This document shows, piece by piece, positions 53,920-64,000 of a DNA stretch of 64,000 nt (within the stretch, counting starts at the first letter, position 1; the number at the start of each line of letters is the position of its first letter). Both the position numbers and the translations under genes were made by a program. The notes under the pieces are model-generated. The model saw only the letters and a program-made list of their open reading frames with translations. It did no database searches and had not been told where the DNA came from. Source of the stretch: Paenibacillus zeirhizosphaerae (lineage in GTDB: Bacteria; Bacillota; Bacilli; Paenibacillales; Paenibacillaceae); assembly GCF_030705605.1 (NCBI RefSeq), contig NZ_JAPCKK010000016.1, forward strand, positions 434,001 through 498,000, in the 5' to 3' direction.

Positions 53920-53954
53920 GAAAAAAAGAGCCAGAAAATTACTCTGTCTCTTTT
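53920..53954 (-). terminator. Terminator after pnp
   Basis: Minus strand AAAAGAGACAG pairs with CTGGCTCTTTTTTT around AGTAATTTT. It lies about 30 bases after the pnp stop. Confidence 0.75.
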
Positions 53955-53984
53955 ACGGATCATTGATTGGTATGATTGTTACAA

Positions 53985-56087
53985 CTACTCGGCAGGCTGC
54001 TGCTCAGCAGTCAATACGGCTTTACGGGACAGATTGACACGGCCCTGCTGATCTATTTCGGTAACTTTAACCGTAATCGTATCGCCGATTGCCACAACAT
54101 CTTCTACTTTGCCGACCCGATCGGTAGACAACTGGGAAATATGAACCAGTCCGTCTTTGCCAGGCAAAATTTCAACGAACGCACCAAATTTTTCGATACG
54201 TCTAACAGTTCCGATATAGATTTCGCCTACCACAACTTCTTTTACGATACCCTCAATAATAGAGCGTGCTTTCTCGTTCATTTCCTGGTTGGAGGAAGCG
54301 ATAAATACACGTCCGTCCTGCTCGATATCAATTTTTACACCGGTTTCTTCAATGATCTTGTTAATGATCTTGCCGCCTGCACCGATGACATCACGGATTT
54401 TATCCGGATTGATATACATGGTAATGATTTTCGGCGCATAAGGAGAGAGCTGCTCTCTTGGCACTTTGATCGCTTCCATCATTTTATTCAGAATGAACAT
54501 ACGTCCTTCTTTGGCTTGGGTCAGAGCGTCTTGCAGGATTTCACGGTCAATACCGTCGATCTTAATGTCCATCTGAATAGCGGTTACGCCTTCAGCGGTA
54601 CCGGCTACTTTAAAGTCCATATCTCCAAGATGATCCTCCATGCCCTGGATATCCGTCAAAATGGATACATGTTCATTGTCCTTGATCAATCCCATAGCAA
54701 CACCCGCAACCGGCGCTTTGATCGGAACGCCTGCGTCCATTAGAGCCAATGTGCTGGCACAAATGCTTGCTTGTGACGTAGACCCATTGGATTCAATCAC
54801 CTCGGATACAAGGCGGATTGTGTAAGGGAACTCGGATTCCGACGGAATGACTTTGGCTAATGCACGCTCGCCGAGGGCACCATGTCCAATTTCACGTCTG
54901 CCGGGAGCACGCAAAGGACGCGCCTCACCCACGCTGAAAGGCGGGAAGTTGTAATGATGCATAAAACGCTTCGATTCTTCCAGAGAAATGCCGTCCAGGA
55001 TTTGAACATCACCAAGGGCTCCCAGCGTACAAACGCTCAGCGCCTGTGTCTGGCCACGCGTAAACAAACCTGAACCGTGAGTCCGCGGCAGGAGGCCTGT
55101 ATCACTTTCGATCGGACGGATTTCATCCAGCTTACGGCCGTCAGGACGGACCTTGTCATGCGTAATCAGACGACGCACTTCTTCCTTAACGATGTCGTAC
55201 AGCACTTCGTTGACATCCTTCAGCAGTGCAGGTGTATCGATGTACTTCTCTTCAAAATAAGCAACCGTCTCTTCGTTGATCACATCGATTGCGTTCTGGC
55301 GTGCATGCTTCTCTTCGATTTTTACCGCTTCCACCAAACGAGCTCCAGCATAATCACGAACCTCTTGGTTAACCGTCTCGTTCACAGCATGCAGCTTCAC
55401 CTGCATTTTTTCCTTGCCAGCAATCTTCACCAGTTCCTCAATCGACGTAACGATATTCTTGATTTCATCATGTCCAAACATGATGGCCTCCAGTATCGTG
55501 TCCTCGGGAATCTCGTTCGCTTCGGCTTCCACCATCATAATCGCATCTCTTGTGCCCGCTACAACCAGGTACAAATCGCTGACTTCCTGCTGTTCAATGG
55601 TAGGATTAATAATGAATTGACCGTCTACCCGGCCAACTGCAACACCGCCGATCGGACCGTTAAACGGTACATCCGAAATGCTGAGCGCTGCCGAGGTGCC
55701 GATCATGGCTGCGATCTGAGGCTCACAGTCTTGGTCAACACTCATCACCAGGTTCAGTACCTGAACATCATTGCGGAAGCCTTCCGGAAACAGTGGCCGG
55801 ATCGGGCGGTCCGTCAAGCGGCTGGCCAGAATCGCCTTCTCGCTTGGTCTTCCTTCTCGCTTGATAAATCCCCCCGGGATTTTACCCACAGCATATAATC
55901 TTTCCTCGTAATTGACGGTCAGCGGAAAAAAGTCTAAATCCTTCGGTTCACTTGATGCTGTTACCGTACAAAGCACTGCGGTATCGCCGTACCGAACCAT
56001 TACCGCCGCATTGGCCTGTTTCGCCAGTCGTCCCGTTTCCAGTACGAGCTGTCTGCCGCCAAGCTGCATTTCTACACGTTGTTCCAT
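53985..56087 (-). CDS. pnp: Polyribonucleotide nucleotidyltransferase (PNPase)
   Basis: A 700-residue phosphorolytic 3'-5' exoribonuclease. Two RNase PH domains (the second starting [13 protein letters not shown]), with a helical domain between, then KH ([12 protein letters not shown]) and S1 ([16 protein letters not shown]) domains at the C-terminus. The ATG at 56087 is chosen by GGAGGG five bases upstream; homologs start MEQRV. The mRNA leader contains a long hairpin (56194-56241), like the RNase III-processed leader hairpins that autoregulate pnp in other bacteria. Confidence 0.97.
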   Translation of the reverse strand: MEQRVEMQLGGRQLVLETGRLAKQANAAVMVRYGDTAVLCTVTASSEPKDLDFFPLTVNYEERLYAVGKIPGGFIKREGRPSEKAILASRLTDRPIRPLFPEGFRNDVQVLNLVMSVDQDCEPQIAAMIGTSAALSISDVPFNGPIGGVAVGRVDGQFIINPTIEQQEVSDLYLVVAGTRDAIMMVEAEANEIPEDTILEAIMFGHDEIKNIVTSIEELVKIAGKEKMQVKLHAVNETVNQEVRDYAGARLVEAVKIEEKHARQNAIDVINEETVAYFEEKYIDTPALLKDVNEVLYDIVKEEVRRLITHDKVRPDGRKLDEIRPIESDTGLLPRTHGSGLFTRGQTQALSVCTLGALGDVQILDGISLEESKRFMHHYNFPPFSVGEARPLRAPGRREIGHGALGERALAKVIPSESEFPYTIRLVSEVIESNGSTSQASICASTLALMDAGVPIKAPVAGVAMGLIKDNEHVSILTDIQGMEDHLGDMDFKVAGTAEGVTAIQMDIKIDGIDREILQDALTQAKEGRMFILNKMMEAIKVPREQLSPYAPKIITMYINPDKIRDVIGAGGKIINKIIEETGVKIDIEQDGRVFIASSNQEMNEKARSIIEGIVKEVVVGEIYIGTVRRIEKFGAFVEILPGKDGLVHISQLSTDRVGKVEDVVAIGDTITVKVTEIDQQGRVNLSRKAVLTAEQQPAE

Positions 56088-56193
56088 GGTATCCCTCCAT
56101 TCTTTACACCTGTATGTTCTTGTTCTGCGTAAAAACAGTATTTCCTGCTTCAAGCCGATTCATAAGACCTCCATCAGTGGAAGCTTATCCTGC

Positions 56194-56241
56194 GATGATA
56201 GAATTGTTCAGCTTCGCAGAAAACGTATGTATTCTATCATC
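56194..56241 (-). promoter_or_regulatory. pnp leader hairpin
   Basis: GATGATAGAAT and ATTCTATCATC form a perfect 11-bp stem with an inner loop of about 26 bases, located 100-150 bases upstream of the pnp start. There is no T run. It could be an RNase III site used in autoregulation. Confidence 0.6.
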
Positions 56242-56295
56242 TAGAAAAACGGCATGGCTGGTGCGGCTTCCCGTAGATCTAGAAACCCGAGAACT

Positions 56296-56361
56296 AAGAA
56301 AATAACCTGGCTGCTGTCCGCCGTCGCCTTTTCAGGGACATGCGGTGAACAACCAGGTTCT
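56296..56361 (-). terminator. Terminator after rpsO
   Basis: Minus strand AACCTGG with CCAGGTT, enclosing a second stem (ACCGC/GCGG), followed by ATTTTC. Confidence 0.72.
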
Positions 56362-56381
56362 TTTTCGCCTTACATGTAAAA

Positions 56382-56651
56382 TTAACGGCGCAGTCCGAGT
56401 CTTTCGATCAGTGCACTGTAACGTTTTACATCGGTTTTCTTCAGGTAAGCCAAAAGCTTACGACGCTGACCAACCATCTTCAACAGCCCGCGGCGGGAGT
56501 GATGGTCTTTCTTATGCGAACGAAAGTGGCTTTGCAAGTTAACGATGTTCTCAGTCAGGATTGCGATTTGTACCTCTGCGGATCCAGTATCAGATTCGTG
56601 AGTTTTGTATTCGTCAATCAACTGTTGTTTGCGCTCTTGAGTCAATGCCAT
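56382..56651 (-). CDS. rpsO: 30S ribosomal protein S15
   Basis: An 89-residue helical protein binding 16S rRNA and central to small-subunit assembly. It starts MALTQERKQ and has [13 protein letters not shown] and [19 protein letters not shown], invariant marks. The ATG at 56651 has AAGGAGGT upstream. Expressed from the promoter at 56750-56779. Confidence 0.98.
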   Translation of the reverse strand: MALTQERKQQLIDEYKTHESDTGSAEVQIAILTENIVNLQSHFRSHKKDHHSRRGLLKMVGQRRKLLAYLKKTDVKRYSALIERLGLRR

Positions 56652-56749
56652 TCTGTTCACCTCCTTCATTATAATCGCCATCAGCCTAGTAACCGCCGGT
56701 GAGAGCGTGAAACCAAGCCAAGGTTCTTGCTGCATGAGCAACGTACATT

Positions 56750-56779
56750 AGTATAACACAGCAGATTGTCCATTGTAAA
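56750..56779 (-). promoter_or_regulatory. Promoter of rpsO
   Basis: Minus strand TTTACA (56779-56774), 18 bases, TATACT (56755-56750). The untranslated leader is about 90 bases, long enough for S15 feedback control. Confidence 0.7.
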
Positions 56780-56816
56780 TCTTTGCTGTTATTTTCTTAC
56801 TTAAAAGCAGCTATGT

Positions 56817-57767
56817 TTATAGTCTGGAGGATGAGAGCAACTGGCTTGCCGTATCCGCATCATTCCGGATTTGAGCCACAAGCTCCTGCACCCCGCTGAA
56901 CTTCCGCTCAGGCCGGATAAAGTGACACAGCTCCACAGTCATCATTTCACCATATATCTGCCTGTCAAAATCGAACAGATGCACCTCAAACGACGGCTTC
57001 AGCTCTCCTTCATGAAACGTCGGTTTAACACCAACGTTCATGACACCGTTCAGGAGTTGATCTTCCACAACGGCCCGGACCGCGTATACGCCCTTCATAG
57101 GAACGACATAATTATCATGCAGCCGGAGGTTGGCGGTCGGAAACCCGATCGTCCGTCCCCTTTTTTCTCCATCGCTGACGATTCCCCGCAGCCTGTACGG
57201 GCGTCCGAGCCAGTCCAAGGCACGGGCAAGATCGCCTTCGCGCAGCGCATTACGGATTCCCGAGCTGCTTACTTTTTCCCCGTTTAATTGAAACGGGGGC
57301 ACCGTCTCTACATTCATTCGTTCGCCGCCCAGCTCCCGCAGCATGCCCTCATCCCCTTCGCCCCGGTGGCCAAAACGAAAATCAAAGCCGACAACCGCCG
57401 TCTGGACTTGAAGCGAAAAAAGCACATGATCCACAAACTGCTGCGGGGTTACACGTGAAAAAGCATCATTAAACTCCATAATATACAGCACGTCGACACC
57501 CATCGACTCAAGCAGAGCCTTTTTCTCGGCAACCGGAGTCAGATAGCCTTCATAATCACCCTTCTTCATGACTTCTTTGGGATGAGGATGAAAGGTCATG
57601 ACCGATACCGGGCACTGTCGGCTCTCGGCAAGTGAAGCTGCCGTGCGGATCACACTTTGGTGGCCCATATGAAGACCGTCGAACTGCCCCATAGCCATCA
57701 CCTGCGGGCGGGCGTGCTGCAGCAGAACATCACCTGTCGGCGGGTACGACAACGATACAGTTATCAT
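56817..57767 (-). CDS. ribF: Bifunctional riboflavin kinase/FAD synthetase
   Basis: A 316-residue enzyme. The N-terminal FAD synthetase domain carries GQFDGLHMGHQ and SSSGIRNALREG; the C-terminal flavokinase domain has GRTIGFPTANL and the GVYAVRA strand. It converts riboflavin to FMN and FAD. Located after truB as in most Bacilli. Confidence 0.97.
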   Translation of the reverse strand: MITVSLSYPPTGDVLLQHARPQVMAMGQFDGLHMGHQSVIRTAASLAESRQCPVSVMTFHPHPKEVMKKGDYEGYLTPVAEKKALLESMGVDVLYIMEFNDAFSRVTPQQFVDHVLFSLQVQTAVVGFDFRFGHRGEGDEGMLRELGGERMNVETVPPFQLNGEKVSSSGIRNALREGDLARALDWLGRPYRLRGIVSDGEKRGRTIGFPTANLRLHDNYVVPMKGVYAVRAVVEDQLLNGVMNVGVKPTFHEGELKPSFEVHLFDFDRQIYGEMMTVELCHFIRPERKFSGVQELVAQIRNDADTASQLLSSSRL

Positions 57768-57810
57768 TCTCTTTCACCTGCAATTCCTAGATATTGTTTC
57801 GGAATACCTT

Positions 57811-58737
57811 CTATTCTTGCTCAGGAAGAAACACTTTGATGGCTGCCACGGCATGCGACTCCGGCTCACGGCCAAAGATGCCAAGAAACTGGCCATCTTC
57901 CCGATAAAGCCGGATCGGTAAATTATGATCCACCAGCGGCACCACGGCCTGTGGGGACAAGCGCTGCCCTTGCAGGGCCGCTGCTGTCCTTTCATTCACA
58001 ACCGTATGAGCAGGCATAAAAGAAACCGCCTGGTCTACCGAAATCAGATATTCCCCAAGCGAAGCATCCGCCACATGGCGCTCGATTTCCTCGAACGTCA
58101 AGCATCGGTCTGCTGTTATGCCGGCGGACATCGTCCGCTCGAGACGAACCATGGTGGACGGATAACCGAGTTCGCGTCCGATATCCACACACAGGGTTCG
58201 GATGTAGGTACCTTTGGAGCACAGAACACGAAACGATACATCCGTATATGTACCCGTTTTGGAAAATCCGTTTATTTCCAGCTCGTAAATGGTGACTTCC
58301 CGGCTTTTGCGTTCCACGGTCTTCCCTTCACGAGCGAGCTCGTACAGCCGTTTGCCCTCAACCTTCACTGCCGAGTACATTGGGGGCACTTGACTGATTA
58401 CGCCGGTAAAATGCTGCAGCACCGCTACTGCCTCTTCCTCGGTCACCGCCTGCGCATCGGCTTCCTCCACAACCTTGCCCGTCATATCTTCCGTATCCGT
58501 AGAAATCCCAAGACGTAGTGTGGCATGGTATTCCTTCGGTCGCTCCTGCAGGTATTCTACAACCCGGGTCGCTCTCCCCAGACATAGCGGAAGTACGCCG
58601 GTAACCTGCGGGTCCAGCGTGCCTGTGTGACCAATCCGTTTCATCCCCAGCAGACGGCGTGTTTTGGCAACTACATCATGGGATGTGAAACCGGCAGGCT
58701 TGTATACCGGTAATATCCCTTCCCACGTTTTTTTCAT
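57811..58737 (-). CDS. truB: tRNA pseudouridine(55) synthase TruB
   Basis: A 308-residue pseudouridine synthase for U55 in the T-loop. Catalytic Asp42 lies in HTGTLDPQVTGVLP; KPAGFTSHDVV is at the N-terminus and a PUA domain at the end. It overlaps nrnA by four bases. Confidence 0.97.
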   Translation of the reverse strand: MKKTWEGILPVYKPAGFTSHDVVAKTRRLLGMKRIGHTGTLDPQVTGVLPLCLGRATRVVEYLQERPKEYHATLRLGISTDTEDMTGKVVEEADAQAVTEEEAVAVLQHFTGVISQVPPMYSAVKVEGKRLYELAREGKTVERKSREVTIYELEINGFSKTGTYTDVSFRVLCSKGTYIRTLCVDIGRELGYPSTMVRLERTMSAGITADRCLTFEEIERHVADASLGEYLISVDQAVSFMPAHTVVNERTAAALQGQRLSPQAVVPLVDHNLPIRLYREDGQFLGIFGREPESHAVAAIKVFLPEQE

Positions 58738-59711
58738 AGCAGCTCCTTGACCCGGTTCACAACCCGCTCTATGACTTCCTCAACCGTGCCTTCCAACCGG
58801 CAGCCGGCGGCCCGCACATGCCCTCCGCCTTCGAAGGACTGGGCAAGAGCGGCCACATCGATCCTGCCCGCAGAGCGCAGACTGGCTTTGACCGCTTGTC
58901 CGTCAATCACCTTAAATAAAATGCCCACTTCCACGCCCTGTATGTTGCGCGGATAATTTACAATCCCTTCGAGGTCCTCATTATCCGCCCCTGCTGCCGT
59001 CATATCCTCCGGTCGAACGGTTACCCAGGCAATTTTCCCATCCGCTGTCATCTCAAGCGTTGACAAAGCCCGTGTCAAAATTTTAACCTGTGCCAGTGAC
59101 ATACATTCGAGCAGCCTTTCCGACAAATCTGGACCATTCACGCCATAAGACAACAAGTCAGAAGCAATCGACATGACTTTCGGTGACGTATTTGAATAAC
59201 GAAAGCCACCCGTATCGGTCAACAGACCGGTATAGACTGAGGCTGCAATCTCTTCATTCCAGTTTACGCCGCACAGCTCCAGCAGATCAAACAAAATTTC
59301 GGCTGTAGCAGCCGCGTCGGGCTTGATGACATTAACGGTGCCATAACCATCGTTTGTCGGATGGTGATCAATATTCAGAATAAGTGCCTCTTCTTCAAAA
59401 TACTGCGCGGTCAGCCCGACGCGGCGAAAATCCGCACAGTCCACACAGATCACCCGGCTGTACTTGCGGTCCAATGGCTGAAGGCTCATATTCACAATGT
59501 CGTCAGCATGCCACAAAAATTTCATTCGCTGCGGGATCGGCCCTTCGTTCAGCATCGTGAATTTCTTGCCCAGACATGAGAGAAGCCAGCCCACCGTTAA
59601 GGTTGAGCTGACTGCATCTCCGTCCGGCTGTACATGCGACACGACCAGGAAATCATCATGCTCCTGCAGGAAATTCTTTGCCTGCTGAAGCGCCTGTTCA
59701 TAAGTCTGCAT
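58734..59711 (-). CDS. nrnA: Bifunctional oligoribonuclease/PAP phosphatase NrnA
   Basis: A 325-residue DHH-DHHA1 phosphoesterase that degrades nanoRNA and 3'-phosphoadenosine phosphate. Motifs are HVQPDGDAVSS (26-36), VDCADF, DHHPTND, and GGGHVRAAG in the DHHA1 domain. The ATG at 59711 has AAAGGAG upstream; the earlier in-frame residues overlap the rbfA end and are unlikely. Confidence 0.95.
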   Translation of the reverse strand: MQTYEQALQQAKNFLQEHDDFLVVSHVQPDGDAVSSTLTVGWLLSCLGKKFTMLNEGPIPQRMKFLWHADDIVNMSLQPLDRKYSRVICVDCADFRRVGLTAQYFEEEALILNIDHHPTNDGYGTVNVIKPDAAATAEILFDLLELCGVNWNEEIAASVYTGLLTDTGGFRYSNTSPKVMSIASDLLSYGVNGPDLSERLLECMSLAQVKILTRALSTLEMTADGKIAWVTVRPEDMTAAGADNEDLEGIVNYPRNIQGVEVGILFKVIDGQAVKASLRSAGRIDVAALAQSFEGGGHVRAAGCRLEGTVEEVIERVVNRVKELL

Positions 59712-59733
59712 TGCCGTCTCCTTTACATTCAAT

Positions 59734-60087
59734 TCATTGTTGGTCCTCTTTGCCGATATCATTGAGCAGCTTCTCGATGCGGCTGCCATATGCAATGGAT
59801 TCGTCAATTTTAAAAATCAATTCAGGCACATGACGGAGCCGAATCCTTTTGCCCAGCTCCGAGCGCAGAAACCCATTAGCTTTTTCTACCCCTTTGAGCG
59901 AGGCCTGCTTCTGCTCTTCGTCCCCCAGAACACTTAAATACACTTTAGCCTGGGACAAATCATTGGTCACTTCAACACCCGTTACGGTAACAAAACCGAT
60001 GCGCGGATCCTTCATCTCGCTCTGGATCAGCAGGCTCAGCTCCTTTTTGATTTGTTCCCCGACACGTCCTGTTCGTATTTTAGCCAT
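59734..60087 (-). CDS. rbfA: 30S ribosome-binding factor RbfA
   Basis: A 117-residue KH-fold assembly factor for the 5' domain of 16S rRNA. It begins [18 protein letters not shown] and contains [19 protein letters not shown] and [12 protein letters not shown], typical. It lies 20 bases after infB. Confidence 0.96.
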   Translation of the reverse strand: MAKIRTGRVGEQIKKELSLLIQSEMKDPRIGFVTVTGVEVTNDLSQAKVYLSVLGDEEQKQASLKGVEKANGFLRSELGKRIRLRHVPELIFKIDESIAYGSRIEKLLNDIGKEDQQ

Positions 60088-60107
60088 TGTAGCTCACCTT
60101 TCTGTCC

Positions 60108-62642
60108 TCAGCGTTCCACCGTCTCCATGACGAACGCTTCAATGACGTCTAGTTCTTTAACGTCATTATAGCCATCAAGGGTAATACCGCATTCGTAGCC
60201 TTGCGCCACTTCCTTGGCATCATCCTTATACCGCTTCAAGGAATCAATTTTGCCCTCGAAAATTACGATACCATCGCGGATCAGGCGGGCTTCCGCTGAG
60301 CGGGTAATTTTACCGGAAGTAACCATACTGCCGGCAATGGTCCCGACTTTGCTGACCTTGAACACATTCCGCACTTCAGCATGGCCGATAATGCTTTCTT
60401 TGTAAACCGGATCAAGCATGCCCTTCATAGCCTGCTCGATTTCTTCGATTACGTTGTAGATGACCCGGTGCAAACGGATATCCACTTTCTCGGATTCAGC
60501 CGTCGCCTTAGCTTGGTTGTCAGGACGAACGTTAAAGCCGATAACAATCGCATTCGAGGCCGCGGCCAGAATGATGTCGGACTCATTAATCGCACCGACA
60601 CTGCTGTGAATGATCTTGACGCGTACACCCTCAACTTCGATTTTGTTCAGGGAGCCTTTCAGCGCTTCGACAGAGCCTTGAACGTCACCTTTAATAATGA
60701 CATTCAAATCTTTCATTTCGCCATCTTTAATGTGCTGGAACAGGTCATCAAGGGTCACACGTGTATTGCTGCCCAGCTCGGATTGACGATGTGTGATCGC
60801 ACGTTTGTCAGCAATGGCGCGCGCTTTGCGCTCATCTTCAAATACCATGAACGGATCCCCCGCCAAAGGTACTTCTGTCAAACCAGTAATTTCTACTGGG
60901 GTGGAAGGACCAGCCTCTTTCAGGCGGCGGCCCTTATCGTTGACCATTGCCCGTACCCGTCCGAAGCAGTTACCCGCAACAAACGCGTCCCCAACTTTCA
61001 GCGTGCCGTTCTGAACGAGAATTCGTGCCACCGAGCCGCGGCCTTTGTCAAGCTCTGCTTCGATGATGGTTCCGCGTGCGCGCTTGTCAGGATTCGCTTT
61101 ATACTCATTCACTTCAGCTACCAGCAGAATCATTTCGAGCAGGTCTTCCAGACCCATTCTTTGTTTAGCAGATACATTGACAAAGATCGTATCGCCGCCC
61201 CACTCTTCAGGAACGAGTTCATATTCTGTGAGCTCTTGTTTCACTTTATCCGGATTAGCATCCGGCTTATCAATTTTATTCACCGCTACGATGATCGGCA
61301 ACCCTGCCGCTTTGGCATGGTTGATGGCCTCCACTGTTTGCGGCATAACGCCGTCGTCGGCTGCAACAACGATAATAGTCATATCCGTAACCTGGGCGCC
61401 GCGTGCACGCATGGCTGTAAATGCTTCGTGGCCTGGCGTATCCAGGAACGTAATCTTCTTACCGTTGATCTCTACCTGGTAAGCTCCGATATGCTGCGTG
61501 ATGCCCCCGGCTTCGCCGCCGGTAACGTTCGTGGAACGGATTGCATCCAGCAGTGTTGTTTTACCGTGGTCGACGTGCCCCATGATCGTAACAACCGGCG
61601 GACGGGTCGTCAGCTTTTCCGGATCGTCGTTCTCCTCAACTGTTTCAAAACGATCCTCTTCAACTGGAATCTTCACTTCAACTTCCACGCCGAAATCACC
61701 TGCAAGCAGGAGAATCGTGTCCATGTCCAGCTCCTGGTTGATGGTAGCCATCGTGCCAAGCGTAATGAGCTTTTTGATGACTTCGGAAGCATCCTTGTGG
61801 AGAAGCTTAGCCGTTTCACCGACGGTCATTTCACCACGAACGATAATTTTCTTCGGTGTGTTGTCGATTTTCTCGCGACGTTCCTGCGGCTGTCCTCCGC
61901 GTCCGCGGTTATTGTTGTATTTACCGCCTCTGTTGTTACCTCCGCGTCCGTTATTGCCACGGCCCCCGCCGGAACGGTCGTCAAAGCGGTTGCCACCCGG
62001 CTTGCCGCTACTGCCATTACTGCCGTTACGGTTGTTATTATTGCCGCCGCTGCGATTGCCCTGCCCACTGCGATTTTGTCCTCCGCTGCTGCTGCGTTCG
62101 GCCGTTCTGACAGCAGTTCCGCTATCACGCTGCTGTCCGCTGTTTTGCGGACGGGAAGCTGCCGTTGCACCGCTTTGCTGGCGCGGCGCGGAACTGCCCT
62201 GCTGACGATTGCCGCCGCTCGTATTTCCTTGGCCTTGGCCTTGTCGTTGTCCACCGCTCCGATTCTGGCCACCCTGGCCGGAAGCGGAGCCGCTTCTCCG
62301 GTTATCTTGACCGCTTTGCGGTCTTGAGCTAGTGCTGCTCTGGTTTTGGTTGTTTGTTTTATTATTCATACTTACCTGCTTTTCCTGTTGATTTTTGGGT
62401 TGCTCTGTCTTCTGCGCATGGACCTGAACTGTACCTGTCCCGTTTTGCTTTGCGGCGTTGGATTTGATGTCCTTAAAAAAGTTTTCAACCTTGCCTACGG
62501 CATCGTTCTCCATGACACTCATATGATTGTTAACGGGAATGTCAAGCCTTTTAAGAATCGTAATAATTTCCTTACTGCTCATATTCAATGACTTGGCGTA
62601 CTCATAAACCCGCAGTTTGTCTTTGTTTTCCTGTTTACTCAA
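60108..62642 (-). CDS. infB: Translation initiation factor IF-2
   Basis: An 844-residue GTPase that places initiator tRNA on the 30S subunit. The N-terminal IF2_N segment [16 protein letters not shown] is followed by a Gly/Asn/Arg/Gln/Ser-rich linker (about 90-255), then the G domain with GHVDHGKT (355-362), NKID and later domains II-IV. The start codon is TTG at 62642 (TTGAGTAAACAG), with GGAGG upstream; it overlaps the end of ylxQ by eight bases. The low-complexity linker is long and unconserved, normal in this group. Confidence 0.97.
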   Translation of the reverse strand: MSKQENKDKLRVYEYAKSLNMSSKEIITILKRLDIPVNNHMSVMENDAVGKVENFFKDIKSNAAKQNGTGTVQVHAQKTEQPKNQQEKQVSMNNKTNNQNQSSTSSRPQSGQDNRRSGSASGQGGQNRSGGQRQGQGQGNTSGGNRQQGSSAPRQQSGATAASRPQNSGQQRDSGTAVRTAERSSSGGQNRSGQGNRSGGNNNNRNGSNGSSGKPGGNRFDDRSGGGRGNNGRGGNNRGGKYNNNRGRGGQPQERREKIDNTPKKIIVRGEMTVGETAKLLHKDASEVIKKLITLGTMATINQELDMDTILLLAGDFGVEVEVKIPVEEDRFETVEENDDPEKLTTRPPVVTIMGHVDHGKTTLLDAIRSTNVTGGEAGGITQHIGAYQVEINGKKITFLDTPGHEAFTAMRARGAQVTDMTIIVVAADDGVMPQTVEAINHAKAAGLPIIVAVNKIDKPDANPDKVKQELTEYELVPEEWGGDTIFVNVSAKQRMGLEDLLEMILLVAEVNEYKANPDKRARGTIIEAELDKGRGSVARILVQNGTLKVGDAFVAGNCFGRVRAMVNDKGRRLKEAGPSTPVEITGLTEVPLAGDPFMVFEDERKARAIADKRAITHRQSELGSNTRVTLDDLFQHIKDGEMKDLNVIIKGDVQGSVEALKGSLNKIEVEGVRVKIIHSSVGAINESDIILAAASNAIVIGFNVRPDNQAKATAESEKVDIRLHRVIYNVIEEIEQAMKGMLDPVYKESIIGHAEVRNVFKVSKVGTIAGSMVTSGKITRSAEARLIRDGIVIFEGKIDSLKRYKDDAKEVAQGYECGITLDGYNDVKELDVIEAFVMETVER

Positions 62643-62958
62643 TATACTCCACCTCCGACATAATCCCCGCATGTTTCAAGATCATCTGCGCGAACCCTTG
62701 ATCCGTTACTGCCAGCACGACCCGTTCGGCCTTGCCGACACTGTTGCCCAAGCTCTCCCGGTCAAACCCTATCAGCAGTGGAATGTTGTAGGATCCGCAT
62801 TTATCGCGGAATTTCTTTTGAGTATTTTCTGAGGCATCTTTCGCAAGGATGACCAGCTTGGCTTCAGAAGAGCGCACAGCCTTCAGGACAATTTCATCAC
62901 CGGTTACAAGTTTGCCTGCTCTCATAGCCAGGCCTATATTAGACAGCGCCTTATTCAT
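62635..62958 (-). CDS. ylxQ: YlxQ, L7Ae-family ribosomal protein
   Basis: A 107-residue L7Ae/L30e/S12e-like RNA-binding protein. It starts [20 protein letters not shown] and contains [16 protein letters not shown], typical K-turn-binding features. The ATG at 62958 overlaps the end of ylxR by eight bases and is the homolog-supported start. Confidence 0.93.
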   Translation of the reverse strand: MNKALSNIGLAMRAGKLVTGDEIVLKAVRSSEAKLVILAKDASENTQKKFRDKCGSYNIPLLIGFDRESLGNSVGKAERVVLAVTDQGFAQMILKHAGIMSEVEYIE

Positions 62959-63259
62959 CATCTGCACTGCCTTGTGCCGCCAGGAATTCTTCCTCGGCGG
63001 CAGCGAAATCCCGCGCCAATTGATCATGGATTTCCGGATCTACCTGATGCTTTAAAGCACGGTCCAACGCTTTGTTCTTACGGGCCAGCTTAAAACATGC
63101 GTCCTTGCCGCATAAATAAGCCCCCCGGCCGGATTTTTTACCGGTCAGATCAATCAATATGTCGTCTTCAGGGGTTTTGACGATACGGATAAGCTGCTTC
63201 TTCGGCATCATTTCCTGGCAAGCCACGCATTTACGCAGCGGTACCTTTCTCTGTTTCAT
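62951..63259 (-). CDS. ylxR: YlxR (DUF448) nucleic-acid-binding protein
   Basis: A 102-residue protein with the family marks PLRKCVACQEM and GRGAYLC. It lies after nusA in the usual nusA-ylxR-ylxQ-infB operon; members bind RNA and have been linked to regulation of RNase P or to transcription. The C-terminal tail is acidic and Ala-rich. Confidence 0.95.
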   Translation of the reverse strand: MKQRKVPLRKCVACQEMMPKKQLIRIVKTPEDDILIDLTGKKSGRGAYLCGKDACFKLARKNKALDRALKHQVDPEIHDQLARDFAAAEEEFLAAQGSADDE

Positions 63260-63283
63260 ACGACTCCCCCCTTAACCTTACGT

Positions 63284-64000
63284 TTAATCGACAGAAACGG
63301 AATCCTGATGCATCTCCCCGTCATGTGTGCGAGGTCTGCCAAGTTCTTCTTCCGCCTGGGTTTCGCTCTTGATATCGATTTTCCAGCCTGTCAGCTTGGC
63401 AGCAAGACGCGCATTCTGCCCCTTGATGCCAATGGCGAGGGAAAGCTGGTAATCAGGGACGATGACACGTGCCATCTTCTCTTCTTCAAACACCTGTACC
63501 TCAAGCACCTTGGAAGGACTCAGCGCATTGGCTACATATTCGTCAACATTGTCAGAGTAACGGACGATGTCGATTTTCTCACCGCGCAGCTCATTGACGA
63601 TCGTCTGCACCCGTGTGCCTCGCGGGCCTACGCAGGAGCCGACCGGATCGACTTCTTCGTTGCGCGAATGTACGGCGATTTTGGAACGGAAACCGGCTTC
63701 ACGGGCCACGGAACGGATCTCAACGACCCCATCAAAAATTTCAGGAACCTCCAGCTCGAACAGACGCTTGAGCAGGCCGGGATGGGTGCGGGACAACAAA
63801 ATTTGCGGTCCCTTTGTCGTATTCTCGACTTTTGTAATATAAGCCTTGATACGGTCCAGATGGTTGAATTTCTCGTTCGGCATCAGTTCGCTGAGCGGGA
63901 GCGCAGCCTCGATCTTACCAAGATCCACGTAAATGTTACGCTGATCCTGCCGCTGCACGGTGCCTGTGACGATATCCTCCTCTTTATCGACAAAAGCGTT
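63284..64000 (-). CDS. nusA: Transcription termination/antitermination factor NusA (N-terminus outside window)
   Basis: The last 238 residues of NusA, open to the window edge. Visible parts are the end of the S1 domain (VDLGKIEAALPLSELMP), then KH1 (SVAREAGFRSKIAVHS, VGSCVGPRGTRVQTI) and KH2 (LAIGIKGQNARLAAKL). NusA binds RNA polymerase and controls pausing and termination. It heads the translation-initiation operon. Confidence 0.97.
   Translation of the reverse strand, partial: NAFVDKEEDIVTGTVQRQDQRNIYVDLGKIEAALPLSELMPNEKFNHLDRIKAYITKVENTTKGPQILLSRTHPGLLKRLFELEVPEIFDGVVEIRSVAREAGFRSKIAVHSRNEEVDPVGSCVGPRGTRVQTIVNELRGEKIDIVRYSDNVDEYVANALSPSKVLEVQVFEEEKMARVIVPDYQLSLAIGIKGQNARLAAKLTGWKIDIKSETQAEEELGRPRTHDGEMHQDSVSVD

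Noticed and set aside
60381..62327. Long open frame on the plus strand opposite infB
   Set aside because: It is the antisense shadow of the low-complexity, GC-rich infB gene; no ribosome binding site and no domain-like sequence.
1..64000. rRNA, tRNA genes, prophage or conjugative element
   Set aside because: I saw no cloverleaf with conserved T-loop words, no rRNA stretch, and no integrase, capsid or mobilisation genes.

Overview
The window looks like a piece of a Paenibacillaceae chromosome (Bacillota, endospore former). The reasons are the gene order nusA-ylxR-ylxQ-infB-rbfA-nrnA-truB-ribF-rpsO-pnp-ylxY-mlpA-dut-dpaAB-dapGA-rnj-tepA-spoIIIE-ymfFHI-rodZ-pgsA-cinA-recA-recX-rny-ymdB-spoVS-miaB-ricA, the sporulation genes (spoVS, dpaA/dpaB, a SleB-type cortex hydrolase, SpoIIIE), strong AGGAGG-type ribosome binding sites and a T-box leader. 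No organism name can be fixed from the sequence alone. Almost every gene is on the minus strand, so the biological reading direction runs from the end of the window to its start. Only the SDR gene at 10.3 kb, moaB and the NCS2 permease are on the plus strand.

Layout. 0-9 kb: a WYL-domain regulator cut by the window edge, argS with its T-box, a Fur-type promoter driving a siderophore binding lipoprotein and a fused double permease, a DUF4097 lipoprotein, an unknown membrane protein and a TetR regulator. 9-16.3 kb is the accessory zone: a truncated LacI regulator, an SDR, two very short CRISPR arrays with near-identical leaders flanking an MNT/HEPN pair, a cysteine-rich copper-storage-like protein, a CobW-family metallochaperone and a solitary TnpB element. 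16.3-22 kb: moaB, a xanthine/uracil-type permease, and an NAD-salvage operon (Nudix-winged-helix regulator, pncA, pncB). 22-64 kb: the conserved core listed above, covering tRNA and mRNA maturation, DNA repair, phospholipid synthesis, dipicolinate and lysine precursor synthesis, chromosome translocation and the translation-initiation cluster.

How it works together. The dapA/dapG and dpaA/dpaB genes connect aspartate to dihydrodipicolinate and then spore dipicolinate, although asd, which usually lies between them, is absent. recA carries a LexA-type box. spoVS, the sleB-like gene and dpaA are preceded by good matches to sigma-H, sigma-G and sigma-K promoters, so part of the sporulation timetable can be read from the DNA.

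Most interesting points: (1) leader-bearing mini CRISPR arrays without cas genes, one of which runs directly into an MNT/HEPN toxin-antitoxin-like operon whose ribosome binding site sits in the end of a decayed repeat; (2) an orphan 3' half of a T-box, visibly copied from the argS leader and now acting as a plain terminator; (3) an NrtR-like Nudix regulator whose candidate operator covers its own promoter; (4) ymdB with no ordinary start codon behind its ribosome binding site; (5) gene debris (DUF4097 fragment, truncated LacI) in the accessory zone.
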